From: Bog-473 sp963730785
Lineage (GTDB): Bacteria > Actinomycetota > Acidimicrobiia > Acidimicrobiales > RAAP-2
DNA length: 64,000 nucleotides
NCBI GenBank assembly: GCA_963730785.1
Contig: CAVSTF010000010.1
Coordinates: 248,001 to 312,000, forward strand
Direction of reading: 5' to 3'
The position numbers and the translations under genes were made by a program. Positions 15,704-23,927 of the stretch are shown here, piece by piece. Each line of letters begins with the position of its first letter. Position 1 is the stretch's first letter. The notes beneath the pieces are model-generated. The model was not told where the DNA came from. It saw only the letters and a list, made by a program, of their open reading frames with translations, and did not search any database.

Positions 15704-17260
15704 ATGCCGGCCCACCGCAATGTGCTGTTCATCACCGTGGATCAATGGCGGGGTGACTGTCTCTCTCGATTAGGACATCCCGTGGTCCAGACCCCGAACC
15801 TCGACCGGTTGGCCGAGCGAGGCGTGCTGTTCGCCAATCACTGGGCCAATGCCGCCCCGTGTGGACCTTCTCGGGCCTGTCTCTATACGGGCATGTACCA
15901 GCACAACAATCGATCCGTGCTCAACGGCACGCCGCTCGATGCCCGGTTCACCAACGTGGCCCTGATCGCCCGGGCACTGGGTTACGACCCGGTGCTGTTC
16001 GGGTACACCGACACGTCAGTCGATCCCCGGACGGTGGGTCCGGACGACCCTCGCCTGTTTACCTACGAAGGAATTCTGCCGGGTCTGCGTGAGGTGATCC
16101 GTGATCCGTGGGAAGAGGGGAGTCCGGCCTGGGGGAGTTGGCTGAGTGCCCAAGGTGTGGACGTGCCCGGCAATCCGCACGCCCTCTATGAACCGATTGC
16201 GGGCTTCCCGGGGGCCGACCAACACGGCTCAACCTGGGCTCCCGCACAGTTTCCAGCCGAACTCTCGCAGACCAATTTTGTCCGTCAGGGCATTGAGTCG
16301 TGGCTCGATCAGCACGGAGACAAGCCGTTCTTCATCCACGCCTCGTTCATCCGGCCCCACCCGCCGCGCCGCAACCCCATCGGCTACCACGACCTCTATG
16401 ACGCCGACGACATCCCGCCGTTCGTCGGTTGTGCCCGCAAGGAGGACGAAGCGGCGTTGCACCCCTTTGCCCAACTGGCCATGTTCATTCCCAATGTGGG
16501 TGCGCCGGAGGATGAACGGGAGCGGCGACAGATACGGGCTACCTACTACGGCGCCCAACGAGAAGTCGATGACGGATTGGGCCGATTGATGGACTACTTG
16601 GAACGCAATGGTCTGTTCGAATCAACCTTGATTGTGCTGACCAGCGATCACGGTGAGATGGGGTGCGACCACTGGTTGCTGGAGAAGTTGGGGTACTGGG
16701 ACGAGAGCTATCACGTGCCGTTGATTGTGGTGGACCCCCGGGATGAAGCCGAGAGGGGGCGAGGTCAGATTGTCGAAGCCTTCACCGAATCGGTCGATGT
16801 GCTGCCGACCATCTGTGAGTTCCTCGGGGCCGAGGTGCCCCTTCAGGCCGACGGATGGTCACTGGCGCCCTTTGTGCAGGGTGCCGGGACGCCGGAACAT
16901 TGGCGCGACACCGCTCACTTCGAATGGGACTTCTCCGGCCCGGCCAATCAGATGGCCGAGCAGTATTTCGGCGTACCGATGTCGCACTGTTCGCTGGCCG
17001 TCTCCCGAGGGGCGACCCACAAATACGTGCAGTTCGCTGCTGCGTCGAGCGTGTTGCCGCCACTCCTCTTTGACTTGGAGGCCGATCCGCAGCAGGTCCA
17101 CAACCTGTGCCAAAACCCGGACGCCGCCGCGATCGAAATGGCCTGGGAGGCGACCCAGGAACTCCTGCGTTGGCGCATCCGGAGTTCGGAACGAACGCTG
17201 AGTGGTCATTTTGTCTCCCCCGAAACCGGTTTGGTGTCGGCTCGCGACACATGGCGGTGA
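15704..17260 (+). CDS. type I sulfatase (alkaline-phosphatase superfamily)
   Basis: A 518-residue enzyme. FITVDQWRGDCL contributes N-terminal metal ligands. PCGPSRACLYTGMY carries the CxPxR sulfatase signature, with Cys53 expected to be converted to formylglycine. ILTSDHGEMGCDHWLLEK supplies the second metal site. It hydrolyses sulfate (or possibly phosphonate) esters. No signal peptide is visible, so it may act in the cytoplasm. Activity needs a formylglycine-generating enzyme; none is in this window (EgtB at 31.3 kb shares that fold but is a different enzyme). Substrate unknown. Confidence 0.88.
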   Translation: MPAHRNVLFITVDQWRGDCLSRLGHPVVQTPNLDRLAERGVLFANHWANAAPCGPSRACLYTGMYQHNNRSVLNGTPLDARFTNVALIARALGYDPVLFGYTDTSVDPRTVGPDDPRLFTYEGILPGLREVIRDPWEEGSPAWGSWLSAQGVDVPGNPHALYEPIAGFPGADQHGSTWAPAQFPAELSQTNFVRQGIESWLDQHGDKPFFIHASFIRPHPPRRNPIGYHDLYDADDIPPFVGCARKEDEAALHPFAQLAMFIPNVGAPEDERERRQIRATYYGAQREVDDGLGRLMDYLERNGLFESTLIVLTSDHGEMGCDHWLLEKLGYWDESYHVPLIVVDPRDEAERGRGQIVEAFTESVDVLPTICEFLGAEVPLQADGWSLAPFVQGAGTPEHWRDTAHFEWDFSGPANQMAEQYFGVPMSHCSLAVSRGATHKYVQFAAASSVLPPLLFDLEADPQQVHNLCQNPDAAAIEMAWEATQELLRWRIRSSERTLSGHFVSPETGLVSARDTWR

Positions 17261-17321
17261 CCCCGTCGACCAGATGGGCGATGTGGAAGGCTGGCGCCCG
17301 ATCGCCGCAGGGCAAGGAGAC

Positions 17322-18212
17322 ATGGTGAGCATTTCGGACATGAGCGGCCAGACGGTGGTGATCACCGGTGGGAACTCGGGCATCGGGCTGGAGACGGCTG
17401 TCGCCCTCGGTCAGATGGGGGCTCGGGTCGTCATCACGGCCCGGAACGTCGAGCGGGGAAATGCCGCGGTCACCACCATCGCCGAGCGACTCGCTGGACG
17501 GGGCTCGGTGGAGTTGGTGGTGTTCGACCTGGCCGACCTGGCCTCGGTGCGTCAGGGTGCGGCCGAGCTCCTCGCTCGTTGCCCCCGCCTGGACGTGCTG
17601 GTGAACAACGCCGGATTGACCCTGTCGGAGCGCCAGGAGACGGTCGACGGCTACGAGGCCACCTTTGCCATCAATCATCTAGGCCCGTTTCTCCTCACCA
17701 CGCTGTTGTTGCCGCGCCTGAAGGAGTCGGCTCCTTCTCGTATCGTCAACGTGGCCTCGACGGCCCACAATCAGGCTCGCCAGGGAATTCCGTTCGACGA
17801 TCTACAGGCCACCGGGCGCTACGCCACCATGCGGGTCTACGGAGTGTCGAAGCTGGCCAACATCCTCTTCGCCAATGAGCTCGCTCGCCGATTGGAGGGC
17901 ACCGGCGTGACGGCGAACTCGCTTCACCCGGGCACCGTGCGGACCAAGTTCGGGGGCGACGGCGACGTCAAGGGCCTCTTCGCGTTGGGCATCAAGATCG
18001 GTGCCCCGCTCTTCATGTCGCCGGCCAAGGGGGCGCAGACATCGGTCTACCTGGCTTCATCGCCCGAGGTGGCCAAGGTGAGCGGGCAGTACTTCGCCAA
18101 GAGCAAGCCGAAGACACCGAAGCGCCAGGCCCTCGATGCCGACGCGGCCCGGCGGTTGTGGGACGTCAGCGAACAGTTGGTGTCGGTCCAAACTCACGCA
18201 GGGAGTCTGAGG
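17322..18212 (+). CDS. short-chain dehydrogenase/reductase, retinol-dehydrogenase-like
   Basis: Begins at ATG 17322 with AAGGAGA upstream. It has the Rossmann motif VVITGGNSGIGLETA, the NNAG block (DVLVNNAGLTLS), the catalytic Ser region IVNVASTAH and YGVSKLANILF (YxxxK). Length of about 295 residues and the C-terminal DADAARRLWDVSEQLV match the retinol/protochlorophyllide-type SDR subgroup. There is no stop before the next SDR starts: the frame reads straight into ATG 18213. Either the two are fused or one base indel has erased a stop (a TGA exists one frame over at 18208-18210). Confidence 0.8.
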
Positions 18213-19002
18213 ATGCGAGTACTCATTACCGGGGCCGGCCGGGCCATCGGGAGGGCGACGGCCGAAGTGCTCACGGCCCGCGGACATGAGGTGGTGGCGA
18301 CTGCTCGCGACACCTCACTGCTCTCCGACTTGGACGTGACCCAGGTGTTGCCACTCGATGTAGCCGACACCAGCTCGGTGGCCACCTGCGTGGCGGCAGC
18401 GGGCGAACTCGACGCCATCGTGAACAACGCCGGCCTGACCGGAGGCGGACCGCTGGAAGACTTTCCGCTGGACCGGTTCCAGCGTGTGCTCGAGGTCAAC
18501 CTGTTGGGCCCCCTCCGCATGGTCCAAGCCGTGGCGCGCCAGCTGGCGGGAGCGGGGCAGCGGGGTGTTCGTCAACATCAGCTCGGTGCAGGGCAAGGTG
18601 GGCACGCCTATGGAAGGTCCCTATGCGGCGAGCAAGCATGCGCTTGAAGCGCTGTCGGAATCGCTCCATTTTGAGCTGGGGCATTTTGGGATTCGAACCG
18701 TCATTGTCGAGCCGGGCTACATCGCACCGGGCATGAAGCACGATGCCGAGCACATCGGACACCCCATTTACGCCGAACTGCATGCGCAGTGGAACGGCAC
18801 CGATACCGCGTTGACTGGTCCGGGTGGGCGACCGGGCCCAGAGTTGGTCGGCAATGCGGTGGCTGACGCGTTGGAGGATCCGACGACACCGTTGCGGGTG
18901 GAGGTCGGCAATGACGCCGCCATGGTGCTCGAACTGCGACGGAACTTGTCTGATGCCGAGTTTGAAGCCACCATGCGCAAGGCCCTCGGCCTGACCTGGT
19001 GA
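18213..19002 (+). CDS. short-chain dehydrogenase/reductase, one frameshift
   Basis: ATG 18213 begins MRVLITGAGRAIGRATAEVL with a GxxxGxG-like cofactor loop, then DAIVNNAGLTGGGPLEDF. Near 18556 the frame shifts; the second frame supplies GVFVNISSVQGKVGTP and the active-site YAASKHALEALSESLHFEL, then GIRTVIVEPGYIAPGM. Corrected length is about 262 residues. An NAD(P)-dependent oxidoreductase of the classical SDR type. It directly follows another SDR gene in frame. Substrate unknown. Confidence 0.75.
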
Positions 19003-19018
19003 GCGGAATGGGGGGTTC

Positions 19019-19742
19019 ATGGAAAAATTGATCTATTTGGTGTGGCTGGATCCGGACACCACCCGGCAAGCCACCGAGGAGGTCATGCTGGGTGAGGTGG
19101 CGCCGGCCCTACTGGCCTTCAATCCGCACGCGTCTGAGCATCGATATCCGCGATACCCACAGCGACATTCCGGCGCCGATGCCCACGCCGGAGGGCGAGA
19201 CACCGCTGCATGGGCTGGTCTCGCTTTGGGTCGATGCGGTCGACTACCGGAGGCCGTATGAGGATGTCCTGCACGAGTTGGCGACCCACGTGGCCGGCTA
19301 TCAGGTCGTCGAGTCCCTCTATCGCGATTACGGCGACAGTCAGTGGGCCGAACCGCGCTCGTGGCCGGACGGCGAACGGTCACCGGGCGTCCTGACCGTC
19401 GCCCTGCTGGAGCAACACCCGGACCTGACCTACGAGGAGTGGGTCACCCGCTGGCACAGCCGAATCTCGCCGATCACCGAGGCCATCCAACCTCGGTGTC
19501 GCTATGTGCGCAATGCCGTTTTCAGGGGTATCACCGAAGGTGCCCCACCGTATAAGGGGATTGTGGAAGAGGCGTGGCCATCCCTCGAACATGTGACCGA
19601 TCCCATGCTCTTCTACTGCGCCGACGGTGACCCGGAGAAGATGAATGCCAACCTGACGCAGATGGTCGAGGAGATCACGGCCTTTATCCAGTTGGAGACG
19701 ATGCGCAGCGTCACCATGAGCGAATGGATACTCAAATCATGA
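19019..19742 (+). CDS. EthD-like dimeric alpha-beta barrel protein, one frameshift
   Basis: ATG 19019 starts MEKLIYLVWLDPDTTRQATEEVM. After about 35 codons the frame shifts near 19130, and the next frame carries the body: LVSLWVDAVDYRRPYEDVL and the EthD-type block LTYEEWVTRWHSRISPITEAI, ending near MTQMVEEITAFI. Corrected length is about 240 residues with two ferredoxin-like repeats. EthD-like proteins take part in degradation of ethers, polyketides and steroids, as decarboxylases or accessory factors. Its stop overlaps the next gene by 4 nt (ATGA). Confidence 0.65.
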
Positions 19743-20203
19743 CGAATAAGTGGAGTCGAGCCGAGCTAGAGCAGGCGCACCAACACTTCATGGACACGGC
19801 CAATCGTTGTGCCGAGTCCGGGGAGTGGAGGGACTGGGCCAACCTCTTCACCGAAGACGCGGTGTACGTCGAGCACATGTTCGGTGAGTTCCACGGCCGC
19901 GAGGAGATCCACACCTGGATCGCCGACACCATGGCGCAATGGCCCAATAAGGCCATGACGTCATTCCCGCACAGCTGGTGCGTCTGCGACGAGGAGAAGG
20001 GCTGGTGGATCTGCCGCATTGAAAACCGATTCCGGGACCCCGGCGACGGGTCGGTGCATCAGGCCCACAACATCACCGTGCTGCAGTACGCCGGCAACAT
20101 GCAGTTCTCCTCCGAGGAGGATGCCTACAACCCGGCCAACTTCGGGCCGGTCGTGGTGGACTGGATGGCGGCCTACGCCGCCCACGGCGGGGAGCCCTAC
20201 TAA
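19739..20203 (+). CDS. NTF2/SnoaL-like protein
   Basis: A 154-residue cone-fold protein: AHQHFMDTANRCAESGEWRDWANLFTEDAVYVEHMFGEFHGREEI at the N-terminus is the standard SnoaL-like opening (quoted here in part only for recognition of ANLFTEDAVYVEH). Members act as isomerases, hydratases or dehydratases on polyketide, steroid or limonene-type substrates. ATG 19739 lies in an ATGA overlap with the EthD-like gene, indicating coupling; an in-frame ATG at 19724 is possible. Probably one step of the catabolic operon spanning 19.0-22.1 kb. Confidence 0.75.
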   Translation: MTNKWSRAELEQAHQHFMDTANRCAESGEWRDWANLFTEDAVYVEHMFGEFHGREEIHTWIADTMAQWPNKAMTSFPHSWCVCDEEKGWWICRIENRFRDPGDGSVHQAHNITVLQYAGNMQFSSEEDAYNPANFGPVVVDWMAAYAAHGGEPY

Positions 20204-20207
20204 GTCG

Positions 20208-20591
20208 ATGCACCGCAGCCGAGTTACCGCCGCCCTCTTTGATGTGCCCGAGGCCGACTTCGCGGCCGAGACCGCGTTCTGGTCTGGCGCCCTGGGTGTC
20301 GCTGGGAAGCTCGATGATGATCCGGATTACATCGAGCTCGATCCACTGGTGGGTAGCTTGCGGCTCATGGTGCAGCGCACCGGGGCCGACACCCCGGCCC
20401 GGGTGCACCTGGATATCGAGACCGATGATGTGGCGGCGGAAGTCGCGCGACTGGAAAAGCTGGGGGCGACCAAAGTTGAGGCCATCTCGACCTGGTGGGT
20501 CATGCGGGATCCGGCGGGGATGCTGTTCTGCGTGGTGAGAGTGCAATCGCCCGACGAGTTCGAGGCGCAGGCCACGACGTGGGAGGACTGA
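20208..20591 (+). CDS. VOC/glyoxalase-like protein
   Basis: A 127-residue single-domain VOC protein. The early helix ADFAAETAFWSGALGV and the closing MRDPAGMLFCVVRVQS (DPxGxxF motif) fit the glyoxalase/dioxygenase fold. Between them is RVHLDIETDDVAAEVARLEKLG, typical of actinobacterial glyoxalase-like proteins. Only a subset of metal-ligand positions is evident, so it may be a binding protein rather than an enzyme. It starts 4 bp after the NTF2-like gene and precedes the PPOX reductase by 3 bp, all in one operon. Confidence 0.75.
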   Translation: MHRSRVTAALFDVPEADFAAETAFWSGALGVAGKLDDDPDYIELDPLVGSLRLMVQRTGADTPARVHLDIETDDVAAEVARLEKLGATKVEAISTWWVMRDPAGMLFCVVRVQSPDEFEAQATTWED

Positions 20592-20594
20592 TCA

Positions 20595-21032
20595 ATGCCG
20601 TATCACTCGATGTCCGAGGACGAAGTGCGAACGTTCTTGACCGAGCTGCCGGCCCGGACCGGCAAGTTGGCCACCGTCTGCCGGGATGGACGACCCCATG
20701 TCGCCCCGGTGTGGTTCGTGGTGGACGATGACGGCGCCATTGTCTTCAATACCGGTACCGGGACGGTCAAGGGGCGCAACCTGATTCGAGAAGGCCGAGC
20801 TGCCATGTGCATTGAGGACGACCGGCCGCCGTTCAGTTTCGTCACCGTGGAGGGCTCAGTCGAGATCATCGATGATCTGACCGAAGTACGGCGCTCGGCC
20901 GCTCGCATCGGAGGTCGCTACATGGGGGAGGATCGAGCCGAGGAATATGGCGAGCGCAACGGCGTGGAGGGTGAACTCCTTATCCGGTTGCTCCCTGGGA
21001 AGGTCATTTCGGCCGCGGATCTGGCCGAGTGA
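20595..21032 (+). CDS. PPOX-class F420/FMN-dependent oxidoreductase
   Basis: A 145-residue split-barrel protein. Visible are RTGKLATVCRDGRPHVAPVWFVVDDDGAIVF (cofactor-contact strands), KGRNLIREGRAAMCIEDDRPPFSFVTVEG and RIGGRYMGEDRAEEY. This matches the Rv1155-type PPOX family, which uses F420 (or FMN) to reduce unsaturated substrates. The stop overlaps the redoxin start by one base (TGATG). The pairing with EthD/NTF2/VOC proteins suggests a shared catabolic route. Confidence 0.8.
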   Translation: MPYHSMSEDEVRTFLTELPARTGKLATVCRDGRPHVAPVWFVVDDDGAIVFNTGTGTVKGRNLIREGRAAMCIEDDRPPFSFVTVEGSVEIIDDLTEVRRSAARIGGRYMGEDRAEEYGERNGVEGELLIRLLPGKVISAADLAE

Positions 21033-22098
21033 TGGCAAGCCTGCGAATTCTGGTCGAGCGGGATCACGAGGTCGACGGCCTCATCGTCGACGGCCGCTTT
21101 TTGGTGGCGCCCGAGGTGGTGACGGAAGTCCTGGGCTGGAAACTACGACCCGAGGGCTTATGTCGGGGCGACGTGTGCCTTCCGGTGGCGCCCGATCGAC
21201 GGACGGAACTTGAGGTTGACGGCCTGGTTGATCTGGGCCTGGTGGCCGAGCTGCTGGGGCGACCGTCGGTGACCAGCGTGGGCGAAGGGAAGGTGCCCGT
21301 GGTGGCGATTGCCCTCAGCCCGGTGACTCGCCGATCCGCCCTCAATGATCTGCAGGCTCCTGACTTCTCATTGCCGGACCTCGAAGGCAAGGACCACTCC
21401 CTCATCGAGTGGCAAGGGAAGAAGAAACTGCTCGTCACCTTTGCCAGCTGGTGTGGCTGTCGCTACGACCTGCCCGGGTGGCAAGCGCTCCATGATGAAC
21501 TGGCGCCGGCCGGCTTCAGCGTCATCGGCGTCGCCATGGATAATGCACCTGAAGACGTGGCGCCCTTCACCGAGGACATCACCTTTCCCGTGCTGTACGA
21601 CTCGAGGCATGTGTTGTCCGAGCTCTACGCCATCTCCAATGTGCCGACCGTGGTGTGGATCGACGAAGACGACACCATCGTGCGGCCGAACGGTCTGGCC
21701 TTCGGATCTGACCTCTTCAGCGAATTCACCGGCGTGGACTCGGCGCCGCATATGTCCGCCGTGCGGTCATGGGTCAATGAGGGCACGGTACCGATCTCGG
21801 CCGAAGACGCCCGCGCGCGGTCGAGGACCTGTCCGTTGACGAAGTCATGGCTCGACTGCATTTTCGGATTGGGGCCGATGCCCTCAATCGAGGCGACGAT
21901 GAGATGGCTCGACGCCACCTGACCGACGCCATTGAGTTGGCTCCCTACGACTGGACGGTGCGCCGGGCGGCCATGCCGCTCATGGGCGACGACCCGTTCG
22001 GACAGGAGTTCCTCAATCTGTACGAGGAGTGGCAGGCACAAGGGATGCCGTACCACGGCTTGCCGGCCACCGCAGGGCTGGGAGATGCCACCGGTTGA
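21032..22098 (+). CDS. ResA/TlpA-like redoxin with a WCGC active site and a TPR-like tail, one frameshift
   Basis: The first ~110 residues are an uncharacterised leader (RILVERDHEVDGLIVDG ... VPVVAIALS). A thioredoxin-fold domain follows: QAPDFSLPDLEGKDHSL, then FASWCGCRYDLPGWQALHDEL, and NVPTVVWIDEDDTIV with the cis-Pro. The active site is W-C-G-C-R rather than WCxxC. It matches the actinobacterial WAxxUGC family, whose first Cys position is often selenocysteine; here both codons are TGT. A frameshift near 21820 separates the tail, which reads LHFRIGADALNRGDDEMARRHLTDAIELAPYDWTV, a TPR-like repeat. Predicted to be cytoplasmic. Confidence 0.75.
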
Positions 22099-23609
22099 AC
22101 GGCGCCAGCGGGATGATCACCAAGGCGAACAGGACGGCGACAGTGATCAGGGTGGCCAGGAGACCATCGCGGTAGAGGGTGACGAAGAACGTATCCACCT
22201 TGGAGGCGCCGATGAACGTCTCGAAGGTGATGATGGCGATGAGGACCTTGCGCAGCGTGGGTGAGGCGGCGGGGGCGAGCACGATCACTCCCCACGTGAC
22301 ATACCAGGACCACAGAATGGGTCCGAGGAGGGCCACCACCAACAACGTGAGGCCAAGGGTGCGGGGTATGCCTTCAGAGGGCGCCCGCTGCAGAAGCCAC
22401 ACGCCGAAGGCGGCGGCGATCGACAACCCAACCACGCTGATCACCGTCCTGGCCCCGAGCAGCGGTATTTGCACTCGCACGATGTCACCCAAGATGGTGA
22501 CGAAGCGCGCGACCGCATCAACCGGTGTCGTACCCGTAAAGGATTGGTCGGCGGCGGTGGACGTCTTCAGCCAACCCCATCCGGTGCCGGACACAACGGC
22601 CATGACTTCCATGGTGAGGAGGCCAATCACGCCGGCGGCCGCCGTGTGCGCCAGCCGCTGCCAGATGTTGGCCTCTCGACCGGCCCATACCCAACCGAGA
22701 AAAAGGACGCCGAGCGCGGCGGGTGACTTCACGCCCGCGGCCAGTGCGCAAAGGATGATCCCGGGGACGGTCCCGACTCGACGGGCCAGGGCGAGTCCCG
22801 CTACCAGCGAGCGCGATCATCAGCGCGTCGTTATGGGCGCCACCGACCAGGGACATCAGCACGAGTGGGCAGCCGGCCCCGAGCAGCACCGTCTCGGCCG
22901 GATCCCTTCGCATGCTTCGGGCCAGCGTGGGCAGGGCAGCCATGATGAGGGCCAGGCTGGCCACCTCCAAGAGGCGCAGCAGCAAGAGATCAGGCAGCAC
23001 CTCGTGACCGGAGAGGCGGGCCAACGCGCCATCAACGGTCAGGAAGGTTGGGCCGTAAGGGGTCGGCGTGTTGGTCCAGGTGATGTCGGGCAGCGTGCTG
23101 AACGGGGTCACCCCGAGCACGCCCGTGCCGTAGTCGTAGGGGTTGATGTGGTGGCTGACCATTTCCCCCTGGCCGGCATAGCTGTAGACGTCCCGGCTGA
23201 AGAGAGGGGGTGCCATGAGAAGCGGCAGGGCCCAGATGGCAACCACCAGGACCACCTTGCGGACCGGGAATCCCGGACGAGCCTTGAGTTGACGCATCAG
23301 GCTCAACCACACTCTCGTCAACAGGATGAGGCCGCCGAAGACACAGATCATGGCCAGCGCCGGCGGATAGACGTTGTTCGACCCGATTGAGCCCAAAAAA
23401 CCGCCCGGCATGCCGAAGAACCAGGCGCCGGGCAGGTGGGTCTCGAAGTTCTGGCCACCGAGAAGGGCCCCGATCACCACAGCCATGGTGCCTATGAGAC
23501 CCAGCACCGAGGCCTTGCCCAATCGGAAGGGCGCGGCGGAGTCAGGGCTGTCGACTCGCTCGGCGAAGTTGGTGGATGGCGCCTCGATATTCGACGTCAT
23601 CAATGACAT
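22013..23609 (-). CDS. polyprenol-phosphomannose-dependent mannosyltransferase, MptA/MptB-like, one frameshift
   Basis: A GT87/GT-C-type multipass protein of about 530 residues. The N-terminal half has a short cytoplasmic stretch, TM helices, and the signature APPLFSRDVYSYAGQGEMV followed by HINPYDYG and TNTPTPYGPTF, as in MptB. A frameshift near 22800 splits it; the second part (KSPAALGVLFLGWVWAG ... LGPILWSWYVTWGVIVLAP) supplies the remaining TM helices. It would extend mannan cores of lipomannan-like glycolipids from C50-type phosphomannose. ATG 23609 (MSLMTSN) is chosen. Its last 86 nt overlap the end of the opposing redoxin gene. Confidence 0.75.
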
Positions 23610-23927
23610 GAGAACGGTGCCTTGTCGTTCGAGCTGACGGAGGAAAAACGACGCCAGCCGGACTTCACACCTGAAACACAGGCGGAGGACCGAATGCGCT
23701 GGGCCAAGGATACCTGGCCTCTCTGTGGAAAAGCTGGTCGGGACGGGCCCGACGGGCCAGCCCGAAATCCGGCGGTATGGTTCGACCGTTGCGCCCGGTT
23801 CAGTTCGCTGGTCGCCTGCAATTCTTCCGACATCGGTTGGCCAGACAGCGCCTCGAGCATCCAACGTGATCACTCATTTGTCACCTTGAGCGAAGTGGTC
23901 GCGGGGAGGGTAAGACAGCACCACGTG
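23610..23927. other. 318-bp intergenic region between two divergent envelope genes
   Basis: It separates the mannosyltransferase start (23609, minus) from the YfhO-like start (23928, plus) and must hold both promoters. A TTGTCA-like hexamer is present at 23878-23883, but no well-spaced -10 stands out. GGGGAGGG at 23905-23912 is the nearest ribosome-site-like sequence to the YfhO start, at an unusually long distance. No gene, repeat or RNA structure is convincing. Confidence 0.4.

Noticed and set aside
21440..21475. In-frame selenocysteine (TGA) in the redoxin
   Set aside because: Both active-site codons are TGT; there is no TGA at that position and no SECIS-like element was identified.
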